A DNA stretch of 64,000 nucleotides from Rhodohalobacter mucosus. GTDB lineage: Bacteria; Bacteroidota; Rhodothermia; Balneolales; Balneolaceae. A program made the position numbers and the translations under genes. The number at the start of each line of letters is the position of its first letter. The first letter of the stretch is position 1. Under the pieces are notes generated by a model. The model worked only from the letters and a program-made list of their open reading frames with translations. It did no database searches and had not been told where the DNA came from. Of the stretch, positions 54,309-63,761 are shown in pieces. Location of the stretch: positions 124,001 to 188,000 of the forward strand of contig NZ_QGGB01000008.1 in NCBI RefSeq assembly GCF_003150675.1, written 5' to 3'.

Positions 54309-54896
54309 TTAAAACTCCACCTTTGGAGCTTCACGCTCTTCGGCATTTTCAATAAGAAGCTGCTGTGCCGCATTGAATCCGAATGCATTTGCAAAAATCA
54401 TGTTCGGGAATTTTTCACGGTAGGTGTTATAATTCATCACCGAATCGTTAAAAGCCTGACGCGCAAAAGCGATCTTGTTTTCGGTTGAGGAGAGCTCTTC
54501 AGAAAGCTGCATCATGTTCTCATTGGCCTTGAGATCGGGGTAATTCTCAGAAAGAGCAAATAGACGGCCAAGGGTACCGGTCAGAGCCTGCTCTGCACCC
54601 ATCAGATCCTGAATGGCGTTCGGATCATCCGGATTTTGAGCGGCCTGTTTTTCAGCCTGCTGTGCCTGATTTCTAGCCTGAATCACGGCCTCCAGCGTTT
54701 CGCGCTCATGCTCCATATACGATTTCGCCACTTCCACAAGGTTGGGAATAAGATCGTATCGCCGCTTCAGTTGCACGTCGATCTGTGCAAAAGCGTTTTT
54801 AAACCGGTTGCGAAGAGCTACAAGTTTGTTATAGATACCTACTGACCAGGCAATCACAACAACTACCAGAACGATGAGAATAATGGTTAGAGTCAT
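54309..54896 (-). CDS. lemA: LemA family protein
   Basis: A 195-residue protein with an N-terminal membrane helix (IILIVLVVVVIAWSVGIY, about 5-22) and a long helical bundle outside. The family signature NRFKNAFAQIDVQLKRRYDLIPNL-type block is present (RFKNAFAQIDVQLKRR, then DLIPNLVEVAKSYMEHERE), as is FNDSVMNYNTYREKFPN near the C-terminus. LemA proteins pair with M48 proteases of the HtpX/BepA type, here the next gene downstream. The function is unknown; envelope stress control has been suggested. A perfect 7-bp palindrome lies 52-68 bases upstream of the start. Confidence 0.95.
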   Translation of the reverse strand: MTLTIILIVLVVVVIAWSVGIYNKLVALRNRFKNAFAQIDVQLKRRYDLIPNLVEVAKSYMEHERETLEAVIQARNQAQQAEKQAAQNPDDPNAIQDLMGAEQALTGTLGRLFALSENYPDLKANENMMQLSEELSSTENKIAFARQAFNDSVMNYNTYREKFPNMIFANAFGFNAAQQLLIENAEEREAPKVEF

Positions 54897-54947
54897 AGAA
54901 TCGATCCCTTTTATTTAGTTTAAAACCGTTATGAACAATCTCTGTAC

Positions 54948-54964
54948 TTCCTGATTCTCAGGAA
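54948..54964. promoter_or_regulatory. Palindrome between lemA and the SLC12 gene
   Basis: TTCCTGA (54948-54954), a 3-base centre, and TCAGGAA (54958-54964) form a perfect inverted repeat in the 226-base divergent spacer. Size and position fit an operator for a dimeric regulator, but no regulator gene is adjacent. Confidence 0.3.
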
Positions 54965-55122
54965 TATACAAGAAGAGATTGGGCGTACAAACTGCTTTTA
55001 TTTTCTATATGCGAATTTTTCATCCTGTGTGTTTCAGATGATCCATCTTTAATTCTTATCAAAAAGCTGTACTTTCAACGCCTGTCACAACATCCCAGCA
55101 ATCTGTTTGCGGCAGCTTTTTT

Positions 55123-57360
55123 ATGAAAAACCCCATCAGACAACTTTTCCCGCGACCTGAAAAAGTGGCTGCCCCCAAACAAGGCGGCCTTGGCACATTC
55201 GGAGGTGTATTTACCCCTTCCATTCTTACCATTCTGGGGGTAATCATGTACCTGCGTTTCGGCTGGGTTGTTGGAAATGTGGGTTTGCTGGGAACCCTGA
55301 TCATCGTTACGCTGGCCACATCCATCACCTTTTTAACGGCGCTTTCGGTCGCTTCCATTGCCACAGACCAGAGAGTAAGGATCGGTGGTGCCTACTACAT
55401 GATCAGCCGGTCGCTGGGCATTGAAACAGGCGGGGCCATAGGCATCCCTCTTTACATCGCACTTGCCCTTTCAGTTGCCCTTTACACCGTTGGTTTTGCG
55501 GAAAGTATTGTAAGTGTCTTTCCGGGTCTCAATTTCAAACTGGTTGGTATGGGAACCACTGTGTTTGTGGCCGTACTGGCGATGATCTCAGCCAAAGTTG
55601 CCATTCGCGCTCAGTATTTCATCATGTTCGGCATAGCGCTCTCGCTTCTTTCACTCTTCTTTGGCGGAGCGGTGGAAGAATCAACCATTGAACTTTGGGG
55701 GGCCTCGGAGCGGAATTCAGAAAGCTTCTGGGTTGTATTTGCCGTCTTTTTCCCTGCCGTTACCGGAATCATGGCCGGCGTAAACATGTCGGGTGATCTC
55801 GAGAACCCCGCAAAATCGATACCCAAAGGCACCTTTTACGCCATCGGCACCGGTTACCTGATTTACATGATTCTGCCTGTGATTCTGGCCACAAGGGCCG
55901 ATGCGCTAACACTAATTGAGGACCCTCTCGTTATGAGGAGAATGGCCTATTGGGGAGATGCCATTCTGATTGGTGTGTGGGGTGCTACGCTCTCAAGCGC
56001 CGTGGGAAGCGTTTTAGGAGCTCCGCGTGTACTTCAGGCCCTGGCACGTGACGGTGTGCTGCCCCGGTGGCTGCGCTGGCTTGGAACCGGAAGCGGTGAG
56101 GATGATTCCCCCCGCATCGGCACATTTATTACTATGATCATTGCACTGGTTGCCGTGTTTTTGGGCAATCTGAACGTCATTGCCCCGATTCTTACCATGT
56201 TTTTCCTTACGACATACGGAGTGCTTAATGCATCAGCCGGTATCGAACGACTGCTCGACAGCCCTTCATTTCGTCCTGAATTCAGGGTTCACTGGAGCTT
56301 TTCCATTCTGGGAGCCCTGGGCTGCCTGGCCGTTATGTTTCTGATCAATGCCGTTGCAACGACGCTGGCCTTTATCTTTGTGATTGCCATCTTCCTGTGG
56401 CTGCAGCGCCGGGAGATGAAAACCGCCTGGGGCGATGTCGGCAAAGGGCTTTGGATGGCACTTATCCGGACAGGGCTTCTGCGCATCAGCCACGAGTCGG
56501 AAGCCAAAACCTGGCGTCCGAACCCCCTGGTACTCTCCGGCGCCCCCACCAAACGGTGGCATTTGATCGATTTTGCCAACTCTATCACCCACAACCGCGG
56601 TATTCTTACCATTGCAACCGTTCTTACAGGCAGTAACATCCCTACGCAGCGACGGGAAAAAATGCAGGAAAATATCCGCGACTTTCTCTCCAAACGCGGA
56701 ATTCAGGGGCTCGTTCGCGTTACCAATGCCGATAACGCATTCAGCGGGGCGGGGGAGCTGGTGCAGTCGTACGGACTGGGACCGCTTGTTCCCAACACGA
56801 TTATTCTGGGCGACAGTGAAAATCCGGATATCCGGTCCGACTACTGCAAGATGGTGGCAGGCTTCAACCGAATGGGCCGTAACGTTCTCATTCTTCACGA
56901 CAATGATGAGGGCATGGTTTTCAGGGAGAGGAAGCGCATCGACCTGTGGTGGGGCGGACTCAAAGGCAACGGCGGACTGATGATGATTGTCGCCTACCTG
57001 CTGCAGAGCAGCCGAAGCTGGTGGGGATCGGAGGTAACCATTAAAATGATGGTGTCTGACGAGCAGGCTGCGGAGGACGCTCGTGCTAACCTCAATGCGA
57101 TGATCAAACGTCTGCGTACCGGTGCAAAGGCAGAAATTATCGTTTCCGGCAGCCGTACATTCAATGAGGTGCTGCATGAATCATCTGCGGGGGCCGACCT
57201 GATCATGATGGGCATGGCTGAGCCGGACGAAAACTTTGACGCCTATTATGAATCCATCCAGAAACGGCTGAGCGGACTGCCCACCACCCTGATGGTACTG
57301 GCCGGGGAAGAGATCTCCTATGGCGACGTACTGCTGCAGCAAGATGCGTATGAGGAGTGA
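55123..57360 (+). CDS. SLC12-type cation-chloride cotransporter / APC permease
   Basis: A 745-residue membrane protein. The N-terminal half (about 20-430) has 12 hydrophobic segments of the APC fold, beginning LGTFGGVFTPSILTILGVIM, the block conserved between Na-K-Cl cotransporters and bacterial relatives, then RIGGAYYMISRSLG. The C-terminal 300 residues are a soluble regulatory domain with two related halves (NRGILTIATVLTGSNI and NGGLMMIVAYLLQSSRSWWG) as in SLC12 proteins. Likely substrates are K+, Na+ or Cl-, or an amino acid; the SLC12-like C-terminus favours ion-coupled transport. It is full length and starts at an ATG. It is divergent from lemA. Confidence 0.9.
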   Translation: MKNPIRQLFPRPEKVAAPKQGGLGTFGGVFTPSILTILGVIMYLRFGWVVGNVGLLGTLIIVTLATSITFLTALSVASIATDQRVRIGGAYYMISRSLGIETGGAIGIPLYIALALSVALYTVGFAESIVSVFPGLNFKLVGMGTTVFVAVLAMISAKVAIRAQYFIMFGIALSLLSLFFGGAVEESTIELWGASERNSESFWVVFAVFFPAVTGIMAGVNMSGDLENPAKSIPKGTFYAIGTGYLIYMILPVILATRADALTLIEDPLVMRRMAYWGDAILIGVWGATLSSAVGSVLGAPRVLQALARDGVLPRWLRWLGTGSGEDDSPRIGTFITMIIALVAVFLGNLNVIAPILTMFFLTTYGVLNASAGIERLLDSPSFRPEFRVHWSFSILGALGCLAVMFLINAVATTLAFIFVIAIFLWLQRREMKTAWGDVGKGLWMALIRTGLLRISHESEAKTWRPNPLVLSGAPTKRWHLIDFANSITHNRGILTIATVLTGSNIPTQRREKMQENIRDFLSKRGIQGLVRVTNADNAFSGAGELVQSYGLGPLVPNTIILGDSENPDIRSDYCKMVAGFNRMGRNVLILHDNDEGMVFRERKRIDLWWGGLKGNGGLMMIVAYLLQSSRSWWGSEVTIKMMVSDEQAAEDARANLNAMIKRLRTGAKAEIIVSGSRTFNEVLHESSAGADLIMMGMAEPDENFDAYYESIQKRLSGLPTTLMVLAGEEISYGDVLLQQDAYEE

Positions 57361-57438
57361 AGCAGTTTCTGACATGTCAGGATGAATGAAAATTCCCGGA
57401 GATTTGTAGTTTTAGTATACATTAAAAAAATTACAGAC

Positions 57439-58110
57439 ATGCCACACACACTCACCATCACAGACATTCAGGACGTAACCCACGATGTACGACGGTATCG
57501 CTTTGAGAAACCTGAAGGCTACTCATTCACGCCCGGACAGGCTACGGAGGTGGCCATCGACAAAGACGGCTGGCGGGATGAAAAGCGGCCCTTCACATTT
57601 ACCTCGCTCAACTCGGATCCATATCTCGAATTTGTGATCAAATCCTATCCGGATCACAATGGCGTTACCGAACAGATTGGCAGACTGGAAACAGGGGATG
57701 CATTGATTATCGACGATCCCTGGGGAACCATTGAATACAAGGGCGAAGGAGTTTTCATCGCAGGCGGAGCCGGTGTCACGCCGTTTATAGCCATCTTCAG
57801 GGATTTGGATAAAAAAGGGAAACTGGGTGAAAACAGACTCATTTTCTCCAATAAGACAGATCAGGACGTGATCCTTGAAAAAGAGTTTGAGGATATGCTG
57901 GGTGATCATTTTATCAGCGTAATTACCGATGAGCCAACCGACGATCACCTGTTTCTTGATGGATTTATCGACAAGCCGTTTCTGGATGACAAGATTGATG
58001 ATTTCAGCCAGCCCTTTTACGTGTGCGGTCCCCAGCCGTTTAATAAAGCTATGATGGGCTACCTGAAAGAGCTGGGCGCTGATCCGGATGCACTGGTATT
58101 TGAGGAGTAG
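57439..58110 (+). CDS. Ferredoxin-NADP reductase-like flavoprotein
   Basis: A 223-residue FAD/NAD(P)-binding oxidoreductase of the ferredoxin-NADP reductase superfamily. The FAD-binding barrel (about 5-95) has RPFTFTSLNS, the RxYS-type FAD motif in a Phe-Thr variant. The NAD(P)-binding domain (about 100-223) has FIAGGAGVTPFIAIFRDL, FSNKTDQDVILEKEF and the C-terminal YVCGPQPFNKAM, which together bind the nicotinamide. No iron-sulfur domain is attached, so it must pass electrons to or from a separate partner. The frame is open from 57382, but the ATG at 57439 (MPHTLTITDIQD) fits family starts better. It follows the cotransporter gene after 78 bases. Confidence 0.88.
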   Translation: MPHTLTITDIQDVTHDVRRYRFEKPEGYSFTPGQATEVAIDKDGWRDEKRPFTFTSLNSDPYLEFVIKSYPDHNGVTEQIGRLETGDALIIDDPWGTIEYKGEGVFIAGGAGVTPFIAIFRDLDKKGKLGENRLIFSNKTDQDVILEKEFEDMLGDHFISVITDEPTDDHLFLDGFIDKPFLDDKIDDFSQPFYVCGPQPFNKAMMGYLKELGADPDALVFEE

Positions 58111-58119
58111 TTCGTACCT

Positions 58120-58214
58120 AACATGGTATGTCTGTTCAACACAGACCAACGTTCCCATCCCTCACGTCGATTAGAGCAATCACCTTTTGCGGATTCCATC
58201 AGACATACCATGTT
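58120..58214 (+). promoter_or_regulatory. Long-range inverted repeat upstream of serA
   Basis: AACATGGTATGTCTG (58120-58134) is exactly complementary to CAGACATACCATGTT (58200-58214), with 65 bases between them. The second arm runs into TTTTT. It lies between the flavoprotein stop and serA. It could be a terminator with a large loop, a structured leader, or an operator pair. Confidence 0.5.
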
Positions 58215-58326
58215 TTTGCTTATGCATATTCTTTCGGCATGAAACCGCTTCCCGGATTCTTTTCTGCTTTTAGTTACTTACATTTCCGTGATCCCTATTA
58301 ATAAAATTACGGACTTCACCCCAGGT

Positions 58327-59568
58327 ATGACGCAGGTAAACGACACCCTCTCCTATCCCAAAGAAAATATCAGAATTCTGCTTCTGGAAGGCATCCATCC
58401 CTCCGCCGTCAGAAACCTCAATAAAAACGGTTTTACAAATGTTGAACGGCACGACGTAGCCTGGAGCGAAAAAGAACTGCTCGAAAAAATAGGTGATGTC
58501 CATGTAATTGGCATACGCTCCAAAACGCAGATCACCGAAGAAGTAATACAGAAAGCCGGCAAGCTCAAAGCCATCGGCTGTTTCTGCATTGGCACCAATC
58601 AAGTGGATCTGACGGCGGCCATGCGGGCGGGAATCACGGTTTTCAACTCTCCCTATTCCAACACGCGATCCGTAGCGGAGCTTGTAATTGCCGAGTCGAT
58701 CATGCTGCTTCGAAAAATACCGCTGCGTGACAAAAAGGCTCATGAGGGTGTCTGGCTAAAAGATGCAAAGGAAAGCTACGAGATCCGGGGAAAGCGTATC
58801 GGCATTATCGGGTATGGCCATATTGGCTCACAGGTGTCTGTACTTGCCGAAAGCATGGGACTGAAAGTATCCTACTACGATATTTTACCAAAACTGCCCA
58901 TGGGAAATGCTCGAAGAGTGGAATCCATGGATGACCTGTTTGAAACCTGCGACATTATTACGTTGCACGTCCCCGCCACACCCGACACCTATATGATGAT
59001 AGGTACAGATCAGCTTTCAAAAATGAAAAAGGGGAGCATACTGCTGAATCTTTCGAGAGGATCCGTGGTGGACATCCATTCCCTTAAAGAATCCATTGAA
59101 TCCGGCCATATTTCGGGAGCGGCAATTGATGTCTACCCCAAAGAACCCGAGTCCAAAAATGAACGCTTTCATTCAGAGCTTCAGAATCTGCCCAACGTCA
59201 TTCTCACACCACATATCGGGGGCTCCACCCTCGAAGCCCAGTTCAATATCGGCGTGGATGTTTCCACTAAAATTATCAACCTGATAGATAACGGCACCAC
59301 CGTAGGATCACACTCTGTACCTGAACTGAACCTGCCCACACAAAAAAATGCGCACCGGATTCTCCATATTCATGAAAACAAGCCGGGTGTGCTCTCCGAA
59401 ATAAACCGAATCCTTTCGGACATGAACATCAACATCCTTGGGCAGTACCTTAAAACCAATGAGGAGATTGGCTACGTAGTGCTGGATATTGATAAACAGT
59501 ACGACGAAGCGCTGATTGAAAAACTCAGCGGCGTTAAATACACCATCCGCTCAAGGATATTGTACTGA
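58327..59568 (+). CDS. serA: D-3-phosphoglycerate dehydrogenase
   Basis: A 413-residue dehydrogenase for the first step of serine synthesis, converting 3-phosphoglycerate to 3-phosphohydroxypyruvate. It matches the E. coli-type SerA closely: IGCFCIGTNQVDL, NTRSVAELVI, the NAD-binding IGIIGYGHIGSQVS, LNLSRGSVVDI, the catalytic Arg/Glu/His with HIGGSTLEAQ, and an ACT domain (about 340-413) containing IHENKPGVLSEINRIL, which gives serine feedback. The frame is open from a GTG at 58288, but the ATG at 58327 with AGG before it gives a length near the 410 residues of E. coli SerA, so I choose it. A long inverted repeat stands 112 bases upstream. Confidence 0.96.
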   Translation: MTQVNDTLSYPKENIRILLLEGIHPSAVRNLNKNGFTNVERHDVAWSEKELLEKIGDVHVIGIRSKTQITEEVIQKAGKLKAIGCFCIGTNQVDLTAAMRAGITVFNSPYSNTRSVAELVIAESIMLLRKIPLRDKKAHEGVWLKDAKESYEIRGKRIGIIGYGHIGSQVSVLAESMGLKVSYYDILPKLPMGNARRVESMDDLFETCDIITLHVPATPDTYMMIGTDQLSKMKKGSILLNLSRGSVVDIHSLKESIESGHISGAAIDVYPKEPESKNERFHSELQNLPNVILTPHIGGSTLEAQFNIGVDVSTKIINLIDNGTTVGSHSVPELNLPTQKNAHRILHIHENKPGVLSEINRILSDMNINILGQYLKTNEEIGYVVLDIDKQYDEALIEKLSGVKYTIRSRILY

Positions 59569-59679
59569 GAACCCGTGTCTTACTGAGTTTGCAATTCGAA
59601 TACACACCCCAATGAGTAAATCTGCAAACCTGTGCAGAAAGTTTATGCCCCGAAGGAATCAATATGGGCCGGGAGCCAT

Positions 59680-61977
59680 TTAAAGCTCTTTTCGGTATTT
59701 ATTATACAGGTAGGACGCCAGCAGCAGCAATAAGCCAAGAATTACAAACACCACGGTCCGTGCAATCGCGTCCAGATCCGCCAGGTCGTAGAAAAAGAGC
59801 TTTATCAGCGTCACTCCCAACAGGGCAATCGCTCCGATTCGCAGGTGTTTCTTCTCTTTCCGGATTCCAAGGGCAATTACGGCGAGTGCATAGGCTCCCC
59901 ACAGAATGCTCAGCCCCAGTTTGTCGGGCTGTGCCGCTTCGCTGACATCCATCCAAAGCGTCAGCTCATCGCTGAGCACCCACAAAAGCACCAACGCTGC
60001 CAGTCCCTCAAATACACGGTTCAGGTTCTTTTGTGCATAGTTTCGATAGCTCATGCGACCTGTAACGATTATCATGAATGCCAGAAAGGCAAAGCAGGCA
60101 TACCGTATTCCGATATGAAACGGGCCTGAAGCATAATCGAAATTAACTTCCGCATTCAGGTAACTCAGCTCAAGCAGTTCAAGCACCTCCAGCCCCCTCA
60201 CAAGAAAGAGAGCGGCACAAACGGTTGCGGCTGCAAAAAGCAGAACCGACAGATCATTGCGCCTGACACGGTCGGCAACTGCCAGAATCAGCAAACCGAT
60301 AAAGAGCATCGCATAGTTGTACCCCCAGAGGGTTCCAAAATGAAGCAGATCTTCATTATTCGGCGGCATTGATGCAGCATACAGCTGGTGTACATAGCCG
60401 CTGATTTCCAGGCGAAAAGCAAAAAACAGTGCAATGATGAACAACAGCCGAATCAGCTGGCTAACCAGGCTGTTAAAGGCGGAATTTTGATAGGGACCGC
60501 TGAATGATTCCGGACCAACCGAATCTTTCCACACAATCCAGCCTGTACAGGCAATAAAAAAGAGAGATGTAAAAAAGTGAATATTGAGAAGCGGAAAAAA
60601 GGCATCTTCCATTTGTTCAATCCTGTAAAGCGAATATGCATTTTCCCAGGAAATCGTGAGGCTGAAAAATGCCAGGAAGAGCACCGGGTGTGACATGCGC
60701 TCATAGAATCCTGTTTTATACTGCCGGCCGATGGTGAAAAGAAGGGCGGCTTCAGCACTCCAGAGCAGCGTTACCCAGCTCCCTTCCAGTTCCACCGGAA
60801 TCGCAAGCGTAAAAAATGTGATGGCCAGTCCTGAAATAAGCCAGAGAAGTTTTCGGTCGGAAAAACCGGACCGGTAGACAATCACAGCTGCTGCCGCATG
60901 AATCAGTGCGTTTCCGGTCGTGAAGAATCCCGCCCAGGAGCCCGTGAGATCAGCCCCGTTCATCATAGCGTAGCCAAATGCATAAAACAGAAATGCATTG
61001 GTCAGAATAATCCAGATGTCGCCGCGCTCAAACTCCTGTACACGGAGCAATTTGTAGGCAAGTGCCGAACCATAAAAAATGAGAAAAAAGATAAGTGTAT
61101 AGGTAATGGTGATTCCAAAATCCGCCCCCGACTCATAGTCTCCCCAATACCATGAGGCAACGATTAACCATGTAAACAGAAAAGCCGTATAGGTGAGTTT
61201 TTTCCAGTATTTATACGTGGCCGTTATCAGAACACCGGTATTGATAATCACCATATAGAGGAAAAAAGAGCTGAGTGTGCCCTCCCCGCCTACCAAAAAC
61301 GGTACCGCATAGGCACCGACCAGTGCAATATGGGCTACGGGCTGCATATTCAGGTATACAGATACCGATACTGCGGCAATGGTGATCAATACCATCAGTA
61401 TAAAGGCTGCTGCCTGGGGCATCAGGTCGTAAAAGCTGTAGGCTGCAAATGTGATGATATAAAATATGGCCATCGATCCGCTGAACAGGACCGCACTGAA
61501 GCGGGTCATGGTCTTTTGCAGTTTTGCAGACGTGAGCAGCAGTGCAGTACCAAGAACATATCCCAAAACGATCCGCATTAGCGGACTGATCAGATCGTTA
61601 TCGATCGCATACCGCGCTCCAATGGCCACACCGATAATGGTAATCACGATGCCGATCTTGCTGATCAGGTTCTCTCCGATAAAAGCCTCCATGTCGTCTG
61701 AGGTGATCCCTTTTATCCTGGATACCCACGTTTCTTTGCCTTCTCTGGCTTTTACAAGCCGGCGGGTAAGCCTGCCGGGCTCTTCAGCCTCTTTCTTATC
61801 CTGGTCTTTCTCTGCAATGCGTTCCGATAACGACACGTTCTCACTGCTTTCAGCGCCGGATAAACGGTCTATCTCTGTTCTGATCTCTCTGATCTCATCC
61901 AGGAACCTGTTCTGTTTCTCTTCGAGCTCCCTCAACCGCTCCATAAGCCGGTTCAGTTTTGGATCATCGTAAGCCAT
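59680..61977 (-). CDS. DUF2339 polytopic membrane protein
   Basis: A 765-residue protein. The N-terminal 100 residues are soluble and coiled-coil (LMERLRELEEKQNRFLDEI), then about 20-24 closely packed hydrophobic segments follow to the end. The segment FIGENLISKIGIVITIIGVAIG at about 125 is the hallmark of DUF2339 membrane proteins, followed by VLGYVLGTALLL. The chain ends LLASYLYNKYRKEL. The family has no assigned function; it is widespread in Bacteroidota and often near envelope genes, but here the neighbours are metabolic. The gene is convergent with serA and divergent from the acetyltransferase-hydrolase fusion. It is intact and full length. Confidence 0.9.
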   Translation of the reverse strand: MAYDDPKLNRLMERLRELEEKQNRFLDEIREIRTEIDRLSGAESSENVSLSERIAEKDQDKKEAEEPGRLTRRLVKAREGKETWVSRIKGITSDDMEAFIGENLISKIGIVITIIGVAIGARYAIDNDLISPLMRIVLGYVLGTALLLTSAKLQKTMTRFSAVLFSGSMAIFYIITFAAYSFYDLMPQAAAFILMVLITIAAVSVSVYLNMQPVAHIALVGAYAVPFLVGGEGTLSSFFLYMVIINTGVLITATYKYWKKLTYTAFLFTWLIVASWYWGDYESGADFGITITYTLIFFLIFYGSALAYKLLRVQEFERGDIWIILTNAFLFYAFGYAMMNGADLTGSWAGFFTTGNALIHAAAAVIVYRSGFSDRKLLWLISGLAITFFTLAIPVELEGSWVTLLWSAEAALLFTIGRQYKTGFYERMSHPVLFLAFFSLTISWENAYSLYRIEQMEDAFFPLLNIHFFTSLFFIACTGWIVWKDSVGPESFSGPYQNSAFNSLVSQLIRLLFIIALFFAFRLEISGYVHQLYAASMPPNNEDLLHFGTLWGYNYAMLFIGLLILAVADRVRRNDLSVLLFAAATVCAALFLVRGLEVLELLELSYLNAEVNFDYASGPFHIGIRYACFAFLAFMIIVTGRMSYRNYAQKNLNRVFEGLAALVLLWVLSDELTLWMDVSEAAQPDKLGLSILWGAYALAVIALGIRKEKKHLRIGAIALLGVTLIKLFFYDLADLDAIARTVVFVILGLLLLLASYLYNKYRKEL

Positions 61978-62157
61978 ATCACATATTTAATTGGATGAAT
62001 TGCCATTATACAGAAATTTATTTCAATTCATAACCGGTAAAAGACGGATGCTCTCTGATCTCTTTATAGGTATCTTCTGACATTATTCTTATTTCGCTGC
62101 TGCCTTTCTTACCTTTTAATCTCATTTTCACTGTTGTAACCATCACGCTTTTCTGCC

Positions 62158-63690
62158 ATGAAAAACATTGAAAAAATTGACCTTGAGTACCTTAAATTCA
62201 GTGACTATAAGGAGCTGCAGGATCTGATGCATACGTGTTATCCCAAAATTAATGATCCGGCCTGGAGCAAAGAACAGATCCGAACCCTTACATCCATTTT
62301 TCCGGAAGGTCAGGTTGTAATCAAGATTGACGGACGGCTGGTTGCCTGTGCGATGGCCATTATCATCGATTACTCCCGGTTTGATGATAACCATACCTAT
62401 CTTGATGTCACCGGAAACGACTCCTTTAATACCCATACACCTGATGGTGACACACTTTACGGGCTTGATATGATGGTAGATCCGGAGTTTCGGGGGATGA
62501 GGCTTGGCAGGCGGCTGTACGATTACCGGAAAGAGCTTTGCGAAGAACTGAACCTTCGGAGCATCATCATAGGCGGCAGGCTGCCCAGTTTTCATAAGTA
62601 TGACGACCTTACAGCCAAACAGTACATCCGGAAGGTGAAAAGCAAGGAGATTCATGATCCCGTTCTCAACTTTCAGCTGTCAAACGACTTTCATGTGAAG
62701 CGGGTGGTAAAAAACTATCTTCCCGAAGACGATGCTTCCGAATCTTTTGCCGCCATCCTGGAGTGGGCCAACATCTATTACTCCAAACCTGAAAAAAAGT
62801 ATAAACCTGATAAATCCGTGGTGAGGCTTGGGCTGGTGCAGTGGGGCATGAGGCCATACAAGGGCTGGGACGATCTTACCGAGCAGATCGAATACTTTGT
62901 GGATGCCGTATCTGGATACAGAGCAGACTTTCTGCTCTTCCCGGAATATGTAAATGCACCGCTGATGGCTGAATACAATCACCTCTCCGAGGCTGATGCC
63001 ATTCGTCAGCTTGCCGGTTATACCGATCGCATGCGCGATACCCTGGCAGAATTTGCCATCTCCTATAATGTGAACATTATTACGGGCAGCATGCCGGAGT
63101 TTAAGGATGATGTACTCAAAAATATCGGCTATCTCTGCAAACGGAACGGAGAGATTGAGAGATACGAAAAAATTCATCCCACTCCCGATGAAGTGAAGGT
63201 CTGGGGGATGAGCGGGGGTAACCAGATAAAGACCTTCGATACCGATGCCGGCAAGATAGGAATCCTTATCTGCTATGATGTGGAGTTCCCCGAACTGAGC
63301 CGTCTGCTTGCAAATCAGGGCATGGACATCCTTTTTGTTCCCTTTCTTACCGATACGCAGAATGGATATTCCAGGGTGCGCAACTGCGCCATTGCACGGT
63401 CCATTGAAAATGAATGCTATGTAGCCCTTGCAGGCAGCGTGGGTAACCTGCCCAAGGTTCACAACATGGATATCTCGTTTGCACAATCGGTGGTTTTTAC
63501 GCCCTGCGATTTTTCATTTCCCACAAACGGCATCAAGGCGGAAGCCACGCCAAACACGGAGATGATCCTGATTGTGGATGTGGATCTTGACCTGCTCAAG
63601 GAGCTTCACGAACAGGGCAGTGTGCGAACCATGAAAGATCGCCGCACGGATCTGTATGATGTGATTATCAAGAAGGCCGCCAATCGTTAA
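62158..63690 (+). CDS. GNAT acetyltransferase / carbon-nitrogen hydrolase fusion
   Basis: A 510-residue fusion. Residues about 1-210 form a GNAT N-acetyltransferase with acetyl-CoA-binding MVDPEFRGMRLGRRLYDYR (about 105-123). Residues about 225-505 form a nitrilase-superfamily amidohydrolase with the full catalytic triad: Glu263 in LLFPEYVNAP, Lys338 in RYEKIHP and Cys372 in ILICYDVEFPE. Such fusions are known in Bacteroidota; their substrate has not been settled, but the pairing suggests that an amide is cleaved and an amine acetylated, or the reverse. Intact, with an ATG start following a divergent spacer of 180 bases from the DUF2339 gene. Confidence 0.93.
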   Translation: MKNIEKIDLEYLKFSDYKELQDLMHTCYPKINDPAWSKEQIRTLTSIFPEGQVVIKIDGRLVACAMAIIIDYSRFDDNHTYLDVTGNDSFNTHTPDGDTLYGLDMMVDPEFRGMRLGRRLYDYRKELCEELNLRSIIIGGRLPSFHKYDDLTAKQYIRKVKSKEIHDPVLNFQLSNDFHVKRVVKNYLPEDDASESFAAILEWANIYYSKPEKKYKPDKSVVRLGLVQWGMRPYKGWDDLTEQIEYFVDAVSGYRADFLLFPEYVNAPLMAEYNHLSEADAIRQLAGYTDRMRDTLAEFAISYNVNIITGSMPEFKDDVLKNIGYLCKRNGEIERYEKIHPTPDEVKVWGMSGGNQIKTFDTDAGKIGILICYDVEFPELSRLLANQGMDILFVPFLTDTQNGYSRVRNCAIARSIENECYVALAGSVGNLPKVHNMDISFAQSVVFTPCDFSFPTNGIKAEATPNTEMILIVDVDLDLLKELHEQGSVRTMKDRRTDLYDVIIKKAANR

Positions 63691-63723
63691 TGTAACGTCT
63701 GTTCTTTGATCCCGGTGCAGGTC

Positions 63724-63761
63724 TTCATAAGTTCATCGTAAAATCGCGATGATCTTATGAA
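63724..63761 (+). promoter_or_regulatory. Probable ArsR-family operator overlapping the start codon
   Basis: TTCATAAGTTCATCG (63724-63738) and CGATGATCTTATGAA (63747-63761) are complementary with a single mismatch, spaced by 8 bases. The inner ATCG/CGAT pair with an 8-base centre is of the kind bound by ArsR/SmtB repressors. The ATG of the regulator is at 63757-63759, inside the right arm, so binding should block both transcription and translation of the gene. Confidence 0.65.

Noticed and set aside
56266-57177. A 303-codon frame on the minus strand
   Set aside because: It is antisense to the well-supported SLC12-type transporter gene and lacks any domain pattern.
62680-63486. A 268-codon frame on the minus strand
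   Set aside because: Antisense to the catalytic part of the acetyltransferase-hydrolase fusion, whose triad is intact.
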